NCBI GenBank assembly: GCA_005792545.1
Contig: SXRM01000025.1
Span: 1 to 64,000, forward strand
Direction: 5' to 3'
Length of the DNA: 64,000 nt
Source: Pseudomonadota bacterium
GTDB taxonomy: Bacteria > Myxococcota_A > UBA9042
Made by a program: the position numbers and the translations under genes
Shown here: positions 36,997 through 49,200 of the stretch, piece by piece
Numbering within the stretch: position 1 is the first letter of the stretch
Layout of the letters: every line of letters begins with the position of its first letter
The notes under the pieces: model-generated
Seen by the model: the letters and a program-made list of their open reading frames with translations, nothing else
What the model was told of the DNA's origin: nothing
The model's database searches: none

Positions 36997-38247
36997 ATGT
37001 CGCCGGTGTTGCGGTGGACCGCAACAGTTGCCGCTGTGAGCGTCGCCGCCTGCCAGGGCAAGCCGCCCGCGCCGCCCGCCGCGCCTGCCCCTCAACCAGC
37101 CGCCGTTGCGGACACGGCCAAGCCGCTTGCCCAGCCTGCGACGCCGGCGGCTGCGCCTGCTGCGGCCATCGAACCAGAGCCGTACGCTCTGCCGGCCGGC
37201 CAGACATTGGGTGACGCGCTTCCGCAGCTGCCGGCGTCAGCGCCACGCTTGGGAAGTGGTGGCGGAGCCGTGGGTGGCGCCGTCCTGCAGGCCAAGACGG
37301 GTTGCGCCGCTGACGCTCCGGATGACTACACGCTGGTGCGGCGGGTGGAGCAAACCTACCCACCGGCCAAGCCAGGCGAACCGGCGCAGGTGCTGGAAGT
37401 GTGCCTGTTGCAGAAGCCGGTGGACCGCGCCGACAAAGTTGCCGAAAGTGGCAAAGCTTTTTTGGTGGTGGCTGCGTTCGCCGATGACTCGCGGGTGTCA
37501 CACACCTTCGAGCAACTGGCGAGACCTCCGACTGCGTTGCCCCCCGAGCGCCAGAAGGCCGGCCATGACGGCGGTAGCTGGGCCGGGCTATTCGCGACCG
37601 GCGACCCGGATCGCCCTGCCCTTGCGGTGGTGTCGGGCCGCTTCTACGACGGCGCGCTGGGGGAAGACGTGCAGTTCTTGCGGGTTGCACGCTTGCTGAC
37701 CAAGACTGCGCAAGGCTGGCAATGGAGCGCCCTCGCGGAGCGCAGCCACAAAAGCGTAGACCTGGAGCACCTGCGTGCACTGTGCGCTGGCAAGGCCGAC
37801 GCGTCGCCTGCCGACAGGGCTGCTGGCGCGTTGGCCGCGGCCTGCGATCGCGTCGACGCCGTCGAGACCGAGGCAGCCAAAGCCGAAGCCCGCATGGCTA
37901 CGCGCAAAAAGCGGCTGGCAGGAGCTGGCGGCGGCAAGCCGGAGACCGACCCCGATCCGCAGTCGATCTGGCTGCGCGATGCCCGCGCGGCGCTGGCCAA
38001 GGGCGACCCTGGCGCGGCCATCGAGACGGCTCTCAAAGTCGACGTCGTGTGCGGCGAAGCGGTCAGTGAGACGCACGCCATCGTCAAGGAAGCGCTGGGC
38101 GCTCTGAAAGTCGAGCCGCTGCGCGCGCAACCACAGCAAACCCTCGGCGAATTGTGCGAGCCGCTGCCCGACAAGCCGGCGCCGCGCCGTCCGCGCGAGA
38201 CTACGGCCAAAGGCAAGCCGGAAAAAGGCGGAGACCGCGCACCGTGA
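36997..38247 (+). CDS. Lipoprotein of unknown function
   Basis: A 416-residue protein with a short signal ending VSVAAC (Cys at about 16) and a Pro/Ala-rich linker. Residues about 100-260 form a likely globular domain with strands such as DNVQFLRVARLLT-like segments, and the C-terminal part is helical and basic, ending in Pro/Lys/Arg-rich sequence. No catalytic motif or known family was recognised. It starts eight bases after the MopE-repeat gene stop, so it is probably co-transcribed with it. Confidence 0.6.
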   Translation: MSPVLRWTATVAAVSVAACQGKPPAPPAAPAPQPAAVADTAKPLAQPATPAAAPAAAIEPEPYALPAGQTLGDALPQLPASAPRLGSGGGAVGGAVLQAKTGCAADAPDDYTLVRRVEQTYPPAKPGEPAQVLEVCLLQKPVDRADKVAESGKAFLVVAAFADDSRVSHTFEQLARPPTALPPERQKAGHDGGSWAGLFATGDPDRPALAVVSGRFYDGALGEDVQFLRVARLLTKTAQGWQWSALAERSHKSVDLEHLRALCAGKADASPADRAAGALAAACDRVDAVETEAAKAEARMATRKKRLAGAGGGKPETDPDPQSIWLRDARAALAKGDPGAAIETALKVDVVCGEAVSETHAIVKEALGALKVEPLRAQPQQTLGELCEPLPDKPAPRRPRETTAKGKPEKGGDRAP

Positions 38248-38309
38248 CGCGTTTTTGGCAACTGCGCGTCTTGAACACGCGGCCCGCAAACCGGGCTGGA
38301 TTGGGGACC

Positions 38310-39338
38310 ATGCGGCGATGGCAACACAGCGCGAGACTTGCAGTAATAACGGCCGCGCTGACCGCGTTCGCGTGTGAGAAACAGCAGTCGCCTCCGCCCG
38401 TTGCGACCGACGTCGCGCTGGCGCTCGCGCCCCCAGAAGCGCTGCCGCCTGGACCCGAGGAAGCGCAGATCGTCTTTCAGCAAGGCCCGCCGCCACCTGC
38501 CAAGGCCAAGCCCAAGCCCAAGCCAACCGAGCCAAAGGCTGAACCGCCCAAGGCGCCCGCGGTCCGCCCGGACCCGCCCAAAGATGTACCCAGACCGCCA
38601 GATCCCAAAGGCTTGACGGTACCCGCGAGCGACGGCAGCTCAGCCTCCGGCTCCAGTGGTCGGCCGCCTCCACCCACTCCGGCTACGCCGCCGCCGACGC
38701 CATCTGCGCCGGTACGCCCGCCGCCGGTACGCATCTCGTCGCTGCCGGCCGGCAACTTCGACGCGGGCACCGCGACATCGTTCCGGGAAATCGCTGTCAG
38801 CACCGGCGGCAGCGTGCTCGCGGCAGGCTCAGCTTCGCAGCTGCCCGGGGCCATCCAGCGCCTGCTTGGCACCTTGACCGCGGTACCCGACCTCGACATG
38901 GTGCTGCTCATCGACACCACCGGGTCTATGCGCGACGACCTGTCGGCCATGCGCAGCGCGGCGGCCAGCATGCTCGCGACCGCCTTCGCGCGGCCGGGCA
39001 AGACCAGGGTTGGCGTGGTCTACTACAAGGACAAGACGCCCGACTGTACCTACGTGACCAAGCTCGAGCTGGGGCTGAGCGAAGACAAAGGCGACATTGC
39101 CGGTGCACTGGCGCGCGCCAAAGTCGACTGCGGCGGCGACTTTCCAGAGCACGTGTATGCGGGCATTCACCGCGCCGCCACCGGTATGGCCTGGCGCCCC
39201 GAGGCGGCCAAGGTCATCGTGCTGATTGGCGACGCCCCGCCGCACGACGAGTACACTGACGTGACCCGCGGCATGGCCATTGGCGCTGCCAAGTCGCGTG
39301 GAATCGGCGTGACCTCGATAATCGTCAACAAAGACTAA
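38310..39338 (+). CDS. VWA-domain lipoprotein
   Basis: A 342-residue protein with a signal ending ALTAFAC (Cys at about 22) and a long Pro/Lys/Ala-rich linker to about residue 140, well suited to spanning peptidoglycan. The last 160 residues are a von Willebrand factor A domain with MIDAS sequence VLLIDTTGSMRDD, metal-completing region DCGGDFPEH and VIVLIGDAPPHDEYTD. VWA domains bind metal and protein partners; the DFPE pattern is common in secreted bacterial VWA proteins. TTGGGGACC precedes the start. A GTG at 38244 overlaps the upstream stop but would bury the signal peptide, so 38310 was chosen. Confidence 0.8.
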   Translation: MRRWQHSARLAVITAALTAFACEKQQSPPPVATDVALALAPPEALPPGPEEAQIVFQQGPPPPAKAKPKPKPTEPKAEPPKAPAVRPDPPKDVPRPPDPKGLTVPASDGSSASGSSGRPPPPTPATPPPTPSAPVRPPPVRISSLPAGNFDAGTATSFREIAVSTGGSVLAAGSASQLPGAIQRLLGTLTAVPDLDMVLLIDTTGSMRDDLSAMRSAAASMLATAFARPGKTRVGVVYYKDKTPDCTYVTKLELGLSEDKGDIAGALARAKVDCGGDFPEHVYAGIHRAATGMAWRPEAAKVIVLIGDAPPHDEYTDVTRGMAIGAAKSRGIGVTSIIVNKD

Positions 39339-39341
39339 CAG

Positions 39342-39485
39342 CTATACAGGATGGCGATGACCCGAGGTCATCTGCGATCGCTGTTCTTGCTTGCTCAGTG
39401 GGTCGCAAACTCGCGGCTTTGCAAGCCGACTCGTCGCTCCTTCCTTGCGGCAGGTTTGATCTCACCTCAAGGCGATTCTGTATAG
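39342..39485. repeat. Inverted repeat flanking two hairpins between convergent genes
   Basis: CTATACAG (39342-39349) and CTGTATAG (39478-39485) are perfect inverted repeats with further imperfect similarity around them. Between them are two perfect hairpins, GATGACC/GGTCATC at 39356-39372 and CGGCTT/AAGCCG at 39414-39428. The right arm reaches into the last codons of the exonuclease gene. This may be a bidirectional termination region or a degraded small mobile element. No T-tract follows the stems. Confidence 0.4.
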
Positions 39486-40261
39486 GCTGCAAGGTCCAGC
39501 CAGATCGGGCAGTGGTCCGATCCTTGGATTTCGGCAGCGATTCCGGCACCGCTCAACTGTTTTGCCGCCGTGGGTGAGACCAGGCTCAAGTCGATGCGCC
39601 AGCCGACGTTCTTGGCGCGTACGCCAAAGCGCTGTGACCACCACGAATAGGCGCCAGTCACCGTTGGATGCTGGTGGCGAAAGGCGTCGACCCAGCCCAA
39701 AGCCAGCCAGCGTGCGACCTCGGCGCGCTCCTCTGGCAAGTAGCCGCTGGTCTTTTCGTTGTCCTTGGGCCGCGCGAGGTCGATGGCCGCCGGCGCGGTG
39801 TTCCAGTCACCGATCACGACCACGGGCTCACCGGCATCGGCAAGCGGCTGCAGCCGCGCCTGCAGCGCCTGGTAGAACGCGAGCTTGTACGGCACCCGAC
39901 TGTTATCCCGCTCTTTGCCGTTGCCGTTGGGAAAGTAGACGCCAGCGACCCACAGGCGACCAAAGCGCGCCAGTTGCAGCCGACCCTCGCTATCGAAAGC
40001 CGGATCGCCGAGATCGGTGTGCAGCTCGTCCCACGGCTGGCGGGCCAGGATCGCCACGCCGCTATAGCCGAGACGCTCGGCGGGCCGGAAGGCAACGTGC
40101 CAACCCGGCGGATCGCGCAAGTCATCCGGTAGTTGATCAGGTGTTGCGCGCGTCTCTTGCAGGCAGACAATATCGGCACCACACGCCTGCAGCCAGGAGC
40201 CGAAGCCCTTCTGACCGCAGGCGCGCAGCCCGTTGACGTTCCAGCTCGCGATGCGTAGCAA
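39467..40261 (-). CDS. xth: Exodeoxyribonuclease III (AP endonuclease)
   Basis: A 264-residue protein of the endonuclease/exonuclease/phosphatase fold, normal for ExoIII. Motifs in order are RIASWNVNGLRAC (metal-site Asn), DIVCLQETRA (metal-binding Glu), RLWVAGVYFPNGN, VVIGDWNTAP (catalytic Asp-Asn) and GSDHCPIWL (catalytic His). ExoIII cleaves DNA at abasic sites and removes 3' blocking groups in base excision repair. The start is a TTG at 40261 just before the conserved LRIASWNVN; the frame has no ATG nearby, and TTG at 40270 is an alternative. It lies 26 bases downstream of the giant lipoprotein gene on the same strand. Confidence 0.88.
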   Translation of the reverse strand: MLRIASWNVNGLRACGQKGFGSWLQACGADIVCLQETRATPDQLPDDLRDPPGWHVAFRPAERLGYSGVAILARQPWDELHTDLGDPAFDSEGRLQLARFGRLWVAGVYFPNGNGKERDNSRVPYKLAFYQALQARLQPLADAGEPVVVIGDWNTAPAAIDLARPKDNEKTSGYLPEERAEVARWLALGWVDAFRHQHPTVTGAYSWWSQRFGVRAKNVGWRIDLSLVSPTAAKQLSGAGIAAEIQGSDHCPIWLDLAAYTESP

Positions 40262-40287
40262 TCGACCCAATACCTGCCGCGGTAGGG

Positions 40288-43200
40288 CTACCAGCCCTTG
40301 CGCCCGTTGCCGGTGCCCGGCTGGCCATAGACGCCGTTGCTGACTTCCAGCTTGTAGTTGCCGCAGGTCGGCGCGCCGCTCGGGCGGTACACCTTGATGT
40401 AGAACCACGCCGAGTCGTCCTTGCAGGTCGTCATGTAGTAGCCGCGCGGGAAGCACACGCCGTTGGTGTTAAACTGCATGCAGTACGGATTACCACCCGT
40501 CGACCAACCGGTGTTGCTCTGGTCGAAGGTGTCACCCGTGCTGCACGGGCACTCGCCGTATTCACTCCACTGCCGGCTGGGCTCGCCGCCGCTGGCACCC
40601 TTGAAGTTGGTGAACCAGTTGAAGGACGATTGACCACAGCAGGTCTGGTTGCCGGCAACCGACTCGTAGCGCTTGTCCTGGTCACTGTTGAGCGACGGCT
40701 TGCCTTCCGGTCCTGGCGGGCCAGGCAGCGGACTCACCGGACAACTGCCGCGGTACACGTCCAGGCCCAAGCCGCCCGGTTGTTTGACGAACGACACGCG
40801 CAGGTTGAACTTGTCGCATACCGCATAGCCACCCTCGCCAAGGTCGGCAGCGTAGACGCGGTACCAGTCCTGGTCGGTCGTCACCACGCGACCTTCTGGG
40901 CTGTACACCAGCTTGCCGCCGTCGTTGAGCGACGAGTCGAGCAAGTAGGCTTGCGAGCAGGAGTCGTTAGGCTCGAACTGGTCGTTGCCGTTGCACTCGC
41001 AGCCGTCGCTGAACGCGGCGTTGAGGTCGTAGAAGCCGGTCGCGCACGACTGGATGATGCACTGCCCCGCCTGGCACTTGAACACGGCGTTCTTGTCCAG
41101 CGGGCAGCCGTCCGCCGCCTGCTCATCGGTAATCGAGTTGCAGTTGTCGTCGAGCTTGTTGCACAACTCCTTGGCGCCAGGCGACATGCTGGCGTCGTTG
41201 TCGTTGCAGTCCAGGCCGCCCTTGCTGCAAGTCGGCGCAGTGCCGATGGTGACCATGCCGGCATCGCAGAAGTCGTCATTGTCGTCGTCGCAGCCTTCGT
41301 CGACCGTGTTGTTGCAGTTGTTGTCTTTGCCTTCGCACTGTTCGGCGAAGCCGGGGGCGCACGTCGAACACGCATCGTCGCAGTCGGTGCTGTTCTTGGC
41401 GGTGAACAACGACAGCGAGCGCGAGCAGACGTAGCCAGCAGTCGCCGTGGCGGAGTCGTCGGCCCACTTGCCGCTGCCCTTCATGTACACGAAGTCTTCA
41501 GGGTTGTCCGGGCCGCCAGTCGCGGTGCCGTTGGCGTAGTAGACCTCAACTTCGTTGAGCTGCCAGCCGCTGTACTGGTAGCTGAAGTAGTTCATGCAGT
41601 TGCCGTTGCCGCACGAGCCGACCGGGCAGTAGTAGCTGTAGCCGAAGTAGGTGTAGCCGGACTTCATGCTCGAATCCACATGCAAATCGTGACCGCCACC
41701 GAATGTCGGGCCGTAGCTTGGGTGGTTGTAGGTACCGTAGTTCTGGCCCGCGCAGTTGCCGCCCCAGTCACTCTTGAAGTTATTCTTGAAGCTGAACAGC
41801 CAGGTGCCACCCGGGTTCTGGTAGCTGCCGCCGCCAGCCCAGCTGCCGCTGTTGTAGCCGCCAAAGATGTTGCCGCTGGTGTCGCGCAGAATCGACAGGG
41901 TCTTGGTGTACTGGTCACACTTGCTGTGGAACGTGTTGCTGCTAAAGCCATCCTGGGTGCCGCGGTAGCACAGTGACCATTTCTGCGCGCCGTTGCCGTA
42001 CCAGGTGTTGAGCTGGGACTGCTGGGTCGGCGTCAACATCGTGGTCCCGACAAACGCCGCGCCGGCCGGCTCGTTGCTGTCCCAGTTACTGTAGGTCATG
42101 GTCTCGTTGCTGACCCACTTGAACACGCCTTCCTGCACGCTGTCGGACAGGCCTACCCAGACGTTGCCGGTTACGCCGGAATCGTTGGCGAGCTTGCGCA
42201 CGTAGCCGTTATCGCCGTCGCTGTAGATAGACACCAGGTCGCCGCCCCAGGCCTTGCAGTCGGCGCGAGCGTTGGCGTAGGTCGCCGGTGTAGCGACAGC
42301 TTTGAATTGCTTGCCCGACTCGCACAAGCACTGGCTACTGTTGACGCCGTAGCCGTCCTGGTCGCCGTCGTAGTAGTAGTTCGAGCAGCCGGTGGCGCCC
42401 GCTTCGTCGACGACCTTGTTGCAGTTGTTGTCGGCGCCGTCGCAGACCTCTTGGGTAGCCGGGTTGACCTTGACGTTGGTGTCGTCGCAGTCGCCACCAC
42501 CGTACACACAGCCACTGGTGAACAAGTTGGCGCAGAACACCTGACTGCTGTTCGGCGACACGCAGTATTCCTTGCCGTTGAACGCCATGTTGTTGATGTT
42601 GGTCGGGATGTAGAACTGGTCTATGAAGTTAAGCGTGGCTTTGTTGTAGCGGTAAACGTTGCCGTCGTACCGACCCAGGTAGAAGTAGTTGCCGACCACC
42701 GCCAGACCGCCGTATTGCGTGGTGTCCACGCCGCCGTTGAGCGTCTGCTGCTTGATGAGGCTGCCGTTGTTCTTGTCGAGCACCCACATGGTGTGGCCCC
42801 AGTACGGCATGGCGTAGACGTACTTGTCGTCGGCGGTAACGGCGCTGACATAGTTGCCGACGTTGGTGCTCCAAATCGTGGTCGAACTCTTGTCGGCCTT
42901 CTTCTGCACCGTGTAGTAGTGCCAGTTGGCAATGTAGTACGAGCCGTCGGTGTCGCCCCACAACTGCATCGAGTACGGGTGACCGGTGTCAAACGTACCC
43001 AAGAACACGCGGTTTTTGTCGTAGCGATAGACCGTGGACGAACCCCAGTTCGGGTACCAGTACTCGTTGTACTTGGGCGAGAAGCCGCCGCCGTGCGAGT
43101 AAGTCTCCATGGTCACCGGTGCGCCGTTGTACTTGCCGGGCCCAGGGTCGGGCGTGCCGACGACGGTCATGCCGCTGTCGCACCAACCGTCCAGGTCGTC

Positions 43201-46200
43201 ATCGCAGCCTTCGTCTTGCAGGCTGTTGCAGTTGTTGTCAACGCCGTCGCACATCTCCTTGATGCCCGGGTTGACGCCCTTCTCCAGGTCGCTGCAGTCG
43301 TCGCCAAACGTACAGGCACTCGGGTTCAGGTTGTAGCAGTACACCTGGTTGTTGTTGGCCGAGATGCAGTACTCCTTGCCGTTGAACGCCATGTTGTAGA
43401 TGTTGGTGGCCACCGTGAATTGGTTCTTGAGCTGGCCAGTCATTTTGTCGTAGCGGAACACCGCGCCGTTGTACCGGCCCAGGAACAAGGAGTCGCCGAC
43501 GGCAGCCAGGCCGCCGTACATTGTGGTGTCCTGGCCGCCAGTCAAGGTGATCTTCTTGACCCCCTGGCCATTGGCCTTGTTGATGACGTGCACTTCCATG
43601 CCGTAGTAGACCATGGCATAGACAAAGGTGTCGTCGGCCGTTACGGCGCCCGTGGTGGTGGGCATGTTGTACTGCCACAACTGCGTCGCGCCCTTGTCGC
43701 TCCACTTCGACACCGAGTTGTAGCCCCAGTTGGCGGTGTAATAGGTGCCGTCGGTGTCGCCCCACAGTTGCATGATTTCGCCGCGCCCCGAGTTGAATGA
43801 CCCGAGGTACTGGTAGCTGGAGTTATAGCGGTAAATCGTGGCGCTGGCCCAGTTCGGGTACCAGTATTCGTTGTACTTGGGCGAGTAGCCGCCGCCGTGC
43901 GAATACGTCTCCATGGTCACCGGCGCGCCCTTGTAGGTCGGCGGCATGGTCAGGCAGGTCGAGCTGACCAGGTTCGTCTTGGGGCACGCCGCATTGCTCG
44001 TGACCTTGAGCTTGGCGTCGCAGTAGCCGTCCTTGTCGGCGTCGCAGCCTTCGTCCACCACCAGGTTGCAGTTGTTGTCTTTGCCGTCGCAGACTTCCGT
44101 CGGGGCGGTGTTGCCGGCGATGGTGTAGCAGTGGACCTGGTTGCTGTTGTTCGAAATGCAGTAGTCGCTGCCGTTGAAGGCCATGTTGTAGATGTTGGCC
44201 GCTGTGGCGAACTGGTCGATGAAGGCGCCGGTTGCCAAATCATACCGATAGACCTGGGCATGGTCGCGACCGACGTAAAGCACGCCGCCGTACACGGCCA
44301 TGCCACCATTCATGCCACCGTCACTGCCGCCTGACAGGTTGATGGTCTTGACCTGGCCGCCGGTGTTCTTGTCGAGCACCCACACCTGCATGCCCGAGGA
44401 CCGCATGGCGTACACGTTGTTGGCGTCGGCGGTCACACCGCCGGCGGTCGATCCGATATTGAATGACCACACCTGGTTACCGCCCATGCCCTTCCACTTG
44501 TTGATGGTGCTGTAGCCCCAGTTGGCGGTGTAGTAGGTGTCGTCGCTGTCGCCCCACAGTTGCATCATCTGCGGCAAGCCGCTGTTGAAGGTGCCCTTGT
44601 AGTTGTACTGCTGGTCGTAGCGGTAGATGGTGTAGCCGGCCCACTCGGGGTACCAGTACTCATTGTAGGTCGGGCTGTAGCCGCCGCCGTGGGACCGGGT
44701 TTCCATGGTGATGGGAGCCCCCTTGTACACGCCCGAGATGGCCTTGGGCACGCCGGTGCCGGAGAACTGCTTGGGATCGTTGTCGTCACAGTCGCCGCTC
44801 TGCAGGGCCGAGTACTTGCCGCTGACCGAGCAGCGGCACTCAAAGGCTGTGGTGCCCTGGCCGTCGCCGTCGTTGTCGAAGTACCACTTGGAGCAGCCGA
44901 GCGCGCTCAACTGATCCGACGCGCCGTCGCAGTTGTCATCCTCCGGCGTGGCGCAGTTCTCCTTGGTCGTCGGCGCCGGATTGATCGACGGCGTGTTGTC
45001 GTTGCAGTCGCCGCCACCGCCGGTACACGTGCTCGGGGTTCCAACAATAGTCAGACCCGCTTCGCAGTAGTTGTCGTTGTCGTCGTCGCAGCCGTCGTCA
45101 ACCAGGTTGTTGCAGTTGCTGTCGGCGTTGTCGCAGATTTCGGTAGCGTTGGGGTACGTCGTGCTCTTGTTGTCGTCGCAGTCATCGCCCTTGGTGCAGT
45201 TCGAGCCAGCGACGTTGTAGCAGTATACCGTACTGGAATTATTCGAGATGCAGTACTTGTCACCGGTGAACGACATGTTGTAGATGTTGGTCGCTGCGCT
45301 AAACGTACTGACCAACGGAACCGACTTGCCGTACAGCGCGTAGCACCACACCGTGCTGCTGTTGTTGCTGATGCAGTACTCGCTGCCCGTGTACGCCATG
45401 TTGTAGATGGTGGCCGCGACGTTGAACGAGTCCAGGAACTGGTAGGTGTTCTTGTTGTAGCGGTACACCGTCGAATCGCGACCGACCAGCAGCTTGTCGC
45501 CAACGACCGCCAGGCCACCATGACAGGTGCTGCCGGTGTTGCCACCGATAAAGTTGTAAGTCGCCACGACCGAGCCGTTCGACTTGTTGAGGCGCCACAC
45601 CTTACTGCCATTGGCCGGCACCGCGTAGACATAGTTTTCGTCCGCGGTGACGCCGCCCATGGTCTGACCAAGGCTTGACGTCCACAAGCGGGTACCCGAC
45701 TTGTTCGCCATCTTGGTCACGGTGCCGTAGCCCCAGTTGGCGGTGTAGTAGGTGCCGTCGGTGTCGCCCCACAGCTGCATCATTTGCGGCTGACCCGAGT
45801 CGAAGGTGCCAAGGAACTGGTACTGCTCGTTGTAGCGATAGACCGTGGTGCCCGCCCACCCGGGGTACCAGAACTCCTTGTCTTTCGGGCTGTAGCCGCC
45901 ACCGTGCGAGCGCGTGTCCATGCTCACGGCGCCGGTGTAGACCGGGGGCCAGATGTCGCCGGTGGTCATTTGGTTCAGCGAATAGTGGTACACGGTGCCA
46001 GAGCCGCGCCCGACCAGCAGGTTCGGACCGCCAACGGCCATGCCGCCGTAGATGGTCTCACTGCCACCGCCGCTCAGCAGGAAGGTGTCGATGAGTGCGC
46101 CTGTGGCCTTGTTGAGGCGACGCACGCGCATGCTATCGGCGCCAAGGGCATACACGTAGTCCGGGTCAGCCGTAACTGCGCCCGCGGATTCGCCCATGTT

Positions 46201-49200
46201 GTACGTCCACGCTGTGGTGCTGCCCAGGTCCACCTTCTTGGTGATGGTGTTCATGCCCCAGTTGGCGGTGTAGTAGTAGCCGTCAGTGTCGCCCCACAGT
46301 TGCATCATCTGCTGCTGGCCGCTGTCAAACGTGCCGATGAAGCTGTAGTTGCTGGCGTTATAGCGGTACACGGTCGAACCGGACCACGACGGGTACCAGA
46401 ACTCCTTGGCTTTCGGGCTATAACCACCGCCGTGGCTCTGGGTGCTGAAGTTGACGACCGAACTGGACTTGGGCGGCCACAGAATCGAACTCGAACACGA
46501 CTGGCCACACACGTTGCCATACACCTTGTAGCTGTACACGGTGCTGCTGTTGGCCGAAATCAGGTAGTCGGTGCCGTTGAACGCCATGTTGTAGATGTTG
46601 GTCGCGACATTGTAGCTGCCGGTGTTGTTGAGCGTATTGGCATCGTAGAGCCACACCACACCGTTGCCGCGACCGACGAGGAAGGTATCGCCGACCTTGG
46701 CGAGGCCGCCGTAGATCCAGTCGCCAAAGCTGCCGCCGTTCAGATTGAAGGTCTTGATGAGCGCGCCAGTGCTCTTGTTCAACTGGTGCACGGTGTAGCT
46801 GTAGTCGGCGCGCATGGCGTAGACGTAGTTCGAGTCAGCCGTTACGGCGCCCGCGTAGTAGCCAATGTTGTAAGTCCACAGGATCTGATTGCTCAGCGCC
46901 TTGCGCTTGGTGACAGTGTAGTAGCCCCAGTTGGCGGTATAGAAGTCGCCGTCCGTGTCGCCCCACAGTTGCATGATCTCGCCCTGGCCGGCGTTGAAGG
47001 TGCCTTTGCTCTGGTAGTTGAGGTCGTAGCGGTAAATGGTGCCGCCCGACCACTCGGGGTACCAGTATTCCTTGTAGAACGGGTTAAAGCCGCCGCCGTG
47101 CGACCGCGTGTCCATGCTGATGGGCGAACCCTTGTACTGCGGCGGCCAGATCGCCTGATCCTTGCACGAGGTCAACGACTTGGTGCACTTGGCCGTATCC
47201 TTCAGGATCATGGTGTTGTCGCAGTACAGGTCGCCGTCGTCGTCGCAGCCGTTGTCCGCGCCATTCTTGCAGTCGTTGTCGAGGTTGTCGCAGACCTCGG
47301 CCTGCCCCGGGTTGACGCTGATGTCCGTATCTTTGCAATCGCCGCCGATATTGGTGGGCAGCGTCTTGCTCTGGGTGCATTGGCAGGTGCCAGTGCCGCC
47401 GCCGTAGCCGTCAAGATCCTCGTCTGCATACCAGGTGGTGCAGTTGGCGGCGTTGCTCTCGTTGACGATACCGTTGCAGTTGTCGTCGGTCGCTGTGTTG
47501 CAGTCTTCGCTGGCGGCCGGATTGACGTTCTTATCGCCGTCGTTGCAGTCGCCACCACCGTTGGGGCAGCTGGCCGACAGCGGTGAACCCAAACCGTCTT
47601 TGGCGCCAGTCGAGTAGGTCGGCGAGGTCGAGCCAGCGGACACCAGTGTGTTGGCGTCAATGCGGATGCGACCGTTGCCGCCGGCGCCGCCGGCTGTACC
47701 GCAGTTGTTGCCGTCTTGCAGCTGGCCAGCCGCGCCGCCCAAAGCGCTCAAGGTGCCGCCCGAGATGTCCACCTTGTTGCCGCGGACCCAGATCGCACCA
47801 CCCGCGCCGCCGCCCGAGGCCCCGCCGTCGCAGTTATTCTTCTGCCAGCCGCCCGCGCCGCCATTGGCCGTGACTTTGCCGGTAATGATGACGTCGGGTG
47901 CGTCAAAGCGCACCACACCGCCGCCGCCGCCGCCGCCCGCGCCCGTGGCATTGTAGGCCGAGCCGTAACCGCCCGCGCCGCCGCCCGAGCCGCCGATGAG
48001 CTTGTCTTGGTCGATAGAGCCGTAGGTGCCGCCGCCCATGCCCTGGCTGCCGTTGGCCGAGCCGCCGTTGGCGCCCGCGCTGCCGTGACCGCCGCCGCCA
48101 CCGCCGGAGCCGCAGCCGCCGCTGAAGTTGTAGATGCCTTCCTTGCCGGGACCAGGGCCATTACCGGGGTACGCGCCGCTGCTCGAGTTGGCGTAGATGC
48201 CGTAGCCGCCGTCGTAACCGCCCGCGACGCCCTTGCCCGGTGTGCTCTGCCCGCCCAGACAGCCGTTGCTGCTATCGGTGGCGTCGGTGCCCGCGCCGCC
48301 GTCGACGACCAGCGTGCCCTTAATGTCAATCTTGTTGCTGGCACGAATCAACAGTGGCTCTGCGTTGCCGACCACCGTAACAACCACGCCCGCCGCAATG
48401 GTGAAGTTCTTGAAGTTGTAACCCTTGGCCGTCAAAGTCTGGTTGGCCGTCGCGTTGAAGTCGCCGTCATTGCCGTTGCCACAGGTGGCGCATCCCACGC
48501 TGCCGTTGCAATAGCCGTCCTTGTCAAGGTCCGCACAGACTTCGTCCACGCCACCCGCGCAGTTGTTGTCGATGCCGTCGCAGGCCTCAATGGCGCCTGG
48601 ATTGATGGCCGCGTCCGCGTCTTTGCAGTCGCCGCCGCCCTTGATGCACACCGCCGGCGTGCCGATCGTTGCCATGGCGCTGGTGCAATAGCCGTCATTG
48701 TCGCCGTTGCAACCTTCGTCCTTGCTGCCATTGCAGTTATTGTCGAGGTCGTCGCAGTTTTCGGCCTTACCCGGGAAGATGTTCTTGTTGCCGTCGTCGC
48801 AGTCGTCCTTGCCCAGCTTGCAAATGGCCGGGGTGCCGACCACGGTCTTGCCGGCCGCGCACCATTGATCGCCGTCGGCGTCGCAGGTCTCGTCGGTCGC
48901 GGCGTTGCAGTTGTTGTCCAAATCGTCGCAAGACTCGCCGCCGCCCGGATTGACCGTGGACTTGGTGTCGTCACAGTCGTTGCCGCCGTTGGGGCAGATG
49001 GTCGGAGCAGGTACCGCGGTTTCCATGGCCTGATCGCAGTACTTGTCGCCGTCGTCGTCGCAGCCTTCGTCCACGGTGCCGCCGGTGACGATGAGGTAGG
49101 CCTGGAAGGTGACATCGGTCGATCCGCTCGCCAATGCCGACCAGCTGAACGGCGAGCTAGGTGCAATGTGAGCCGCGCCCTTGGGATACTGGTTGCCAGA

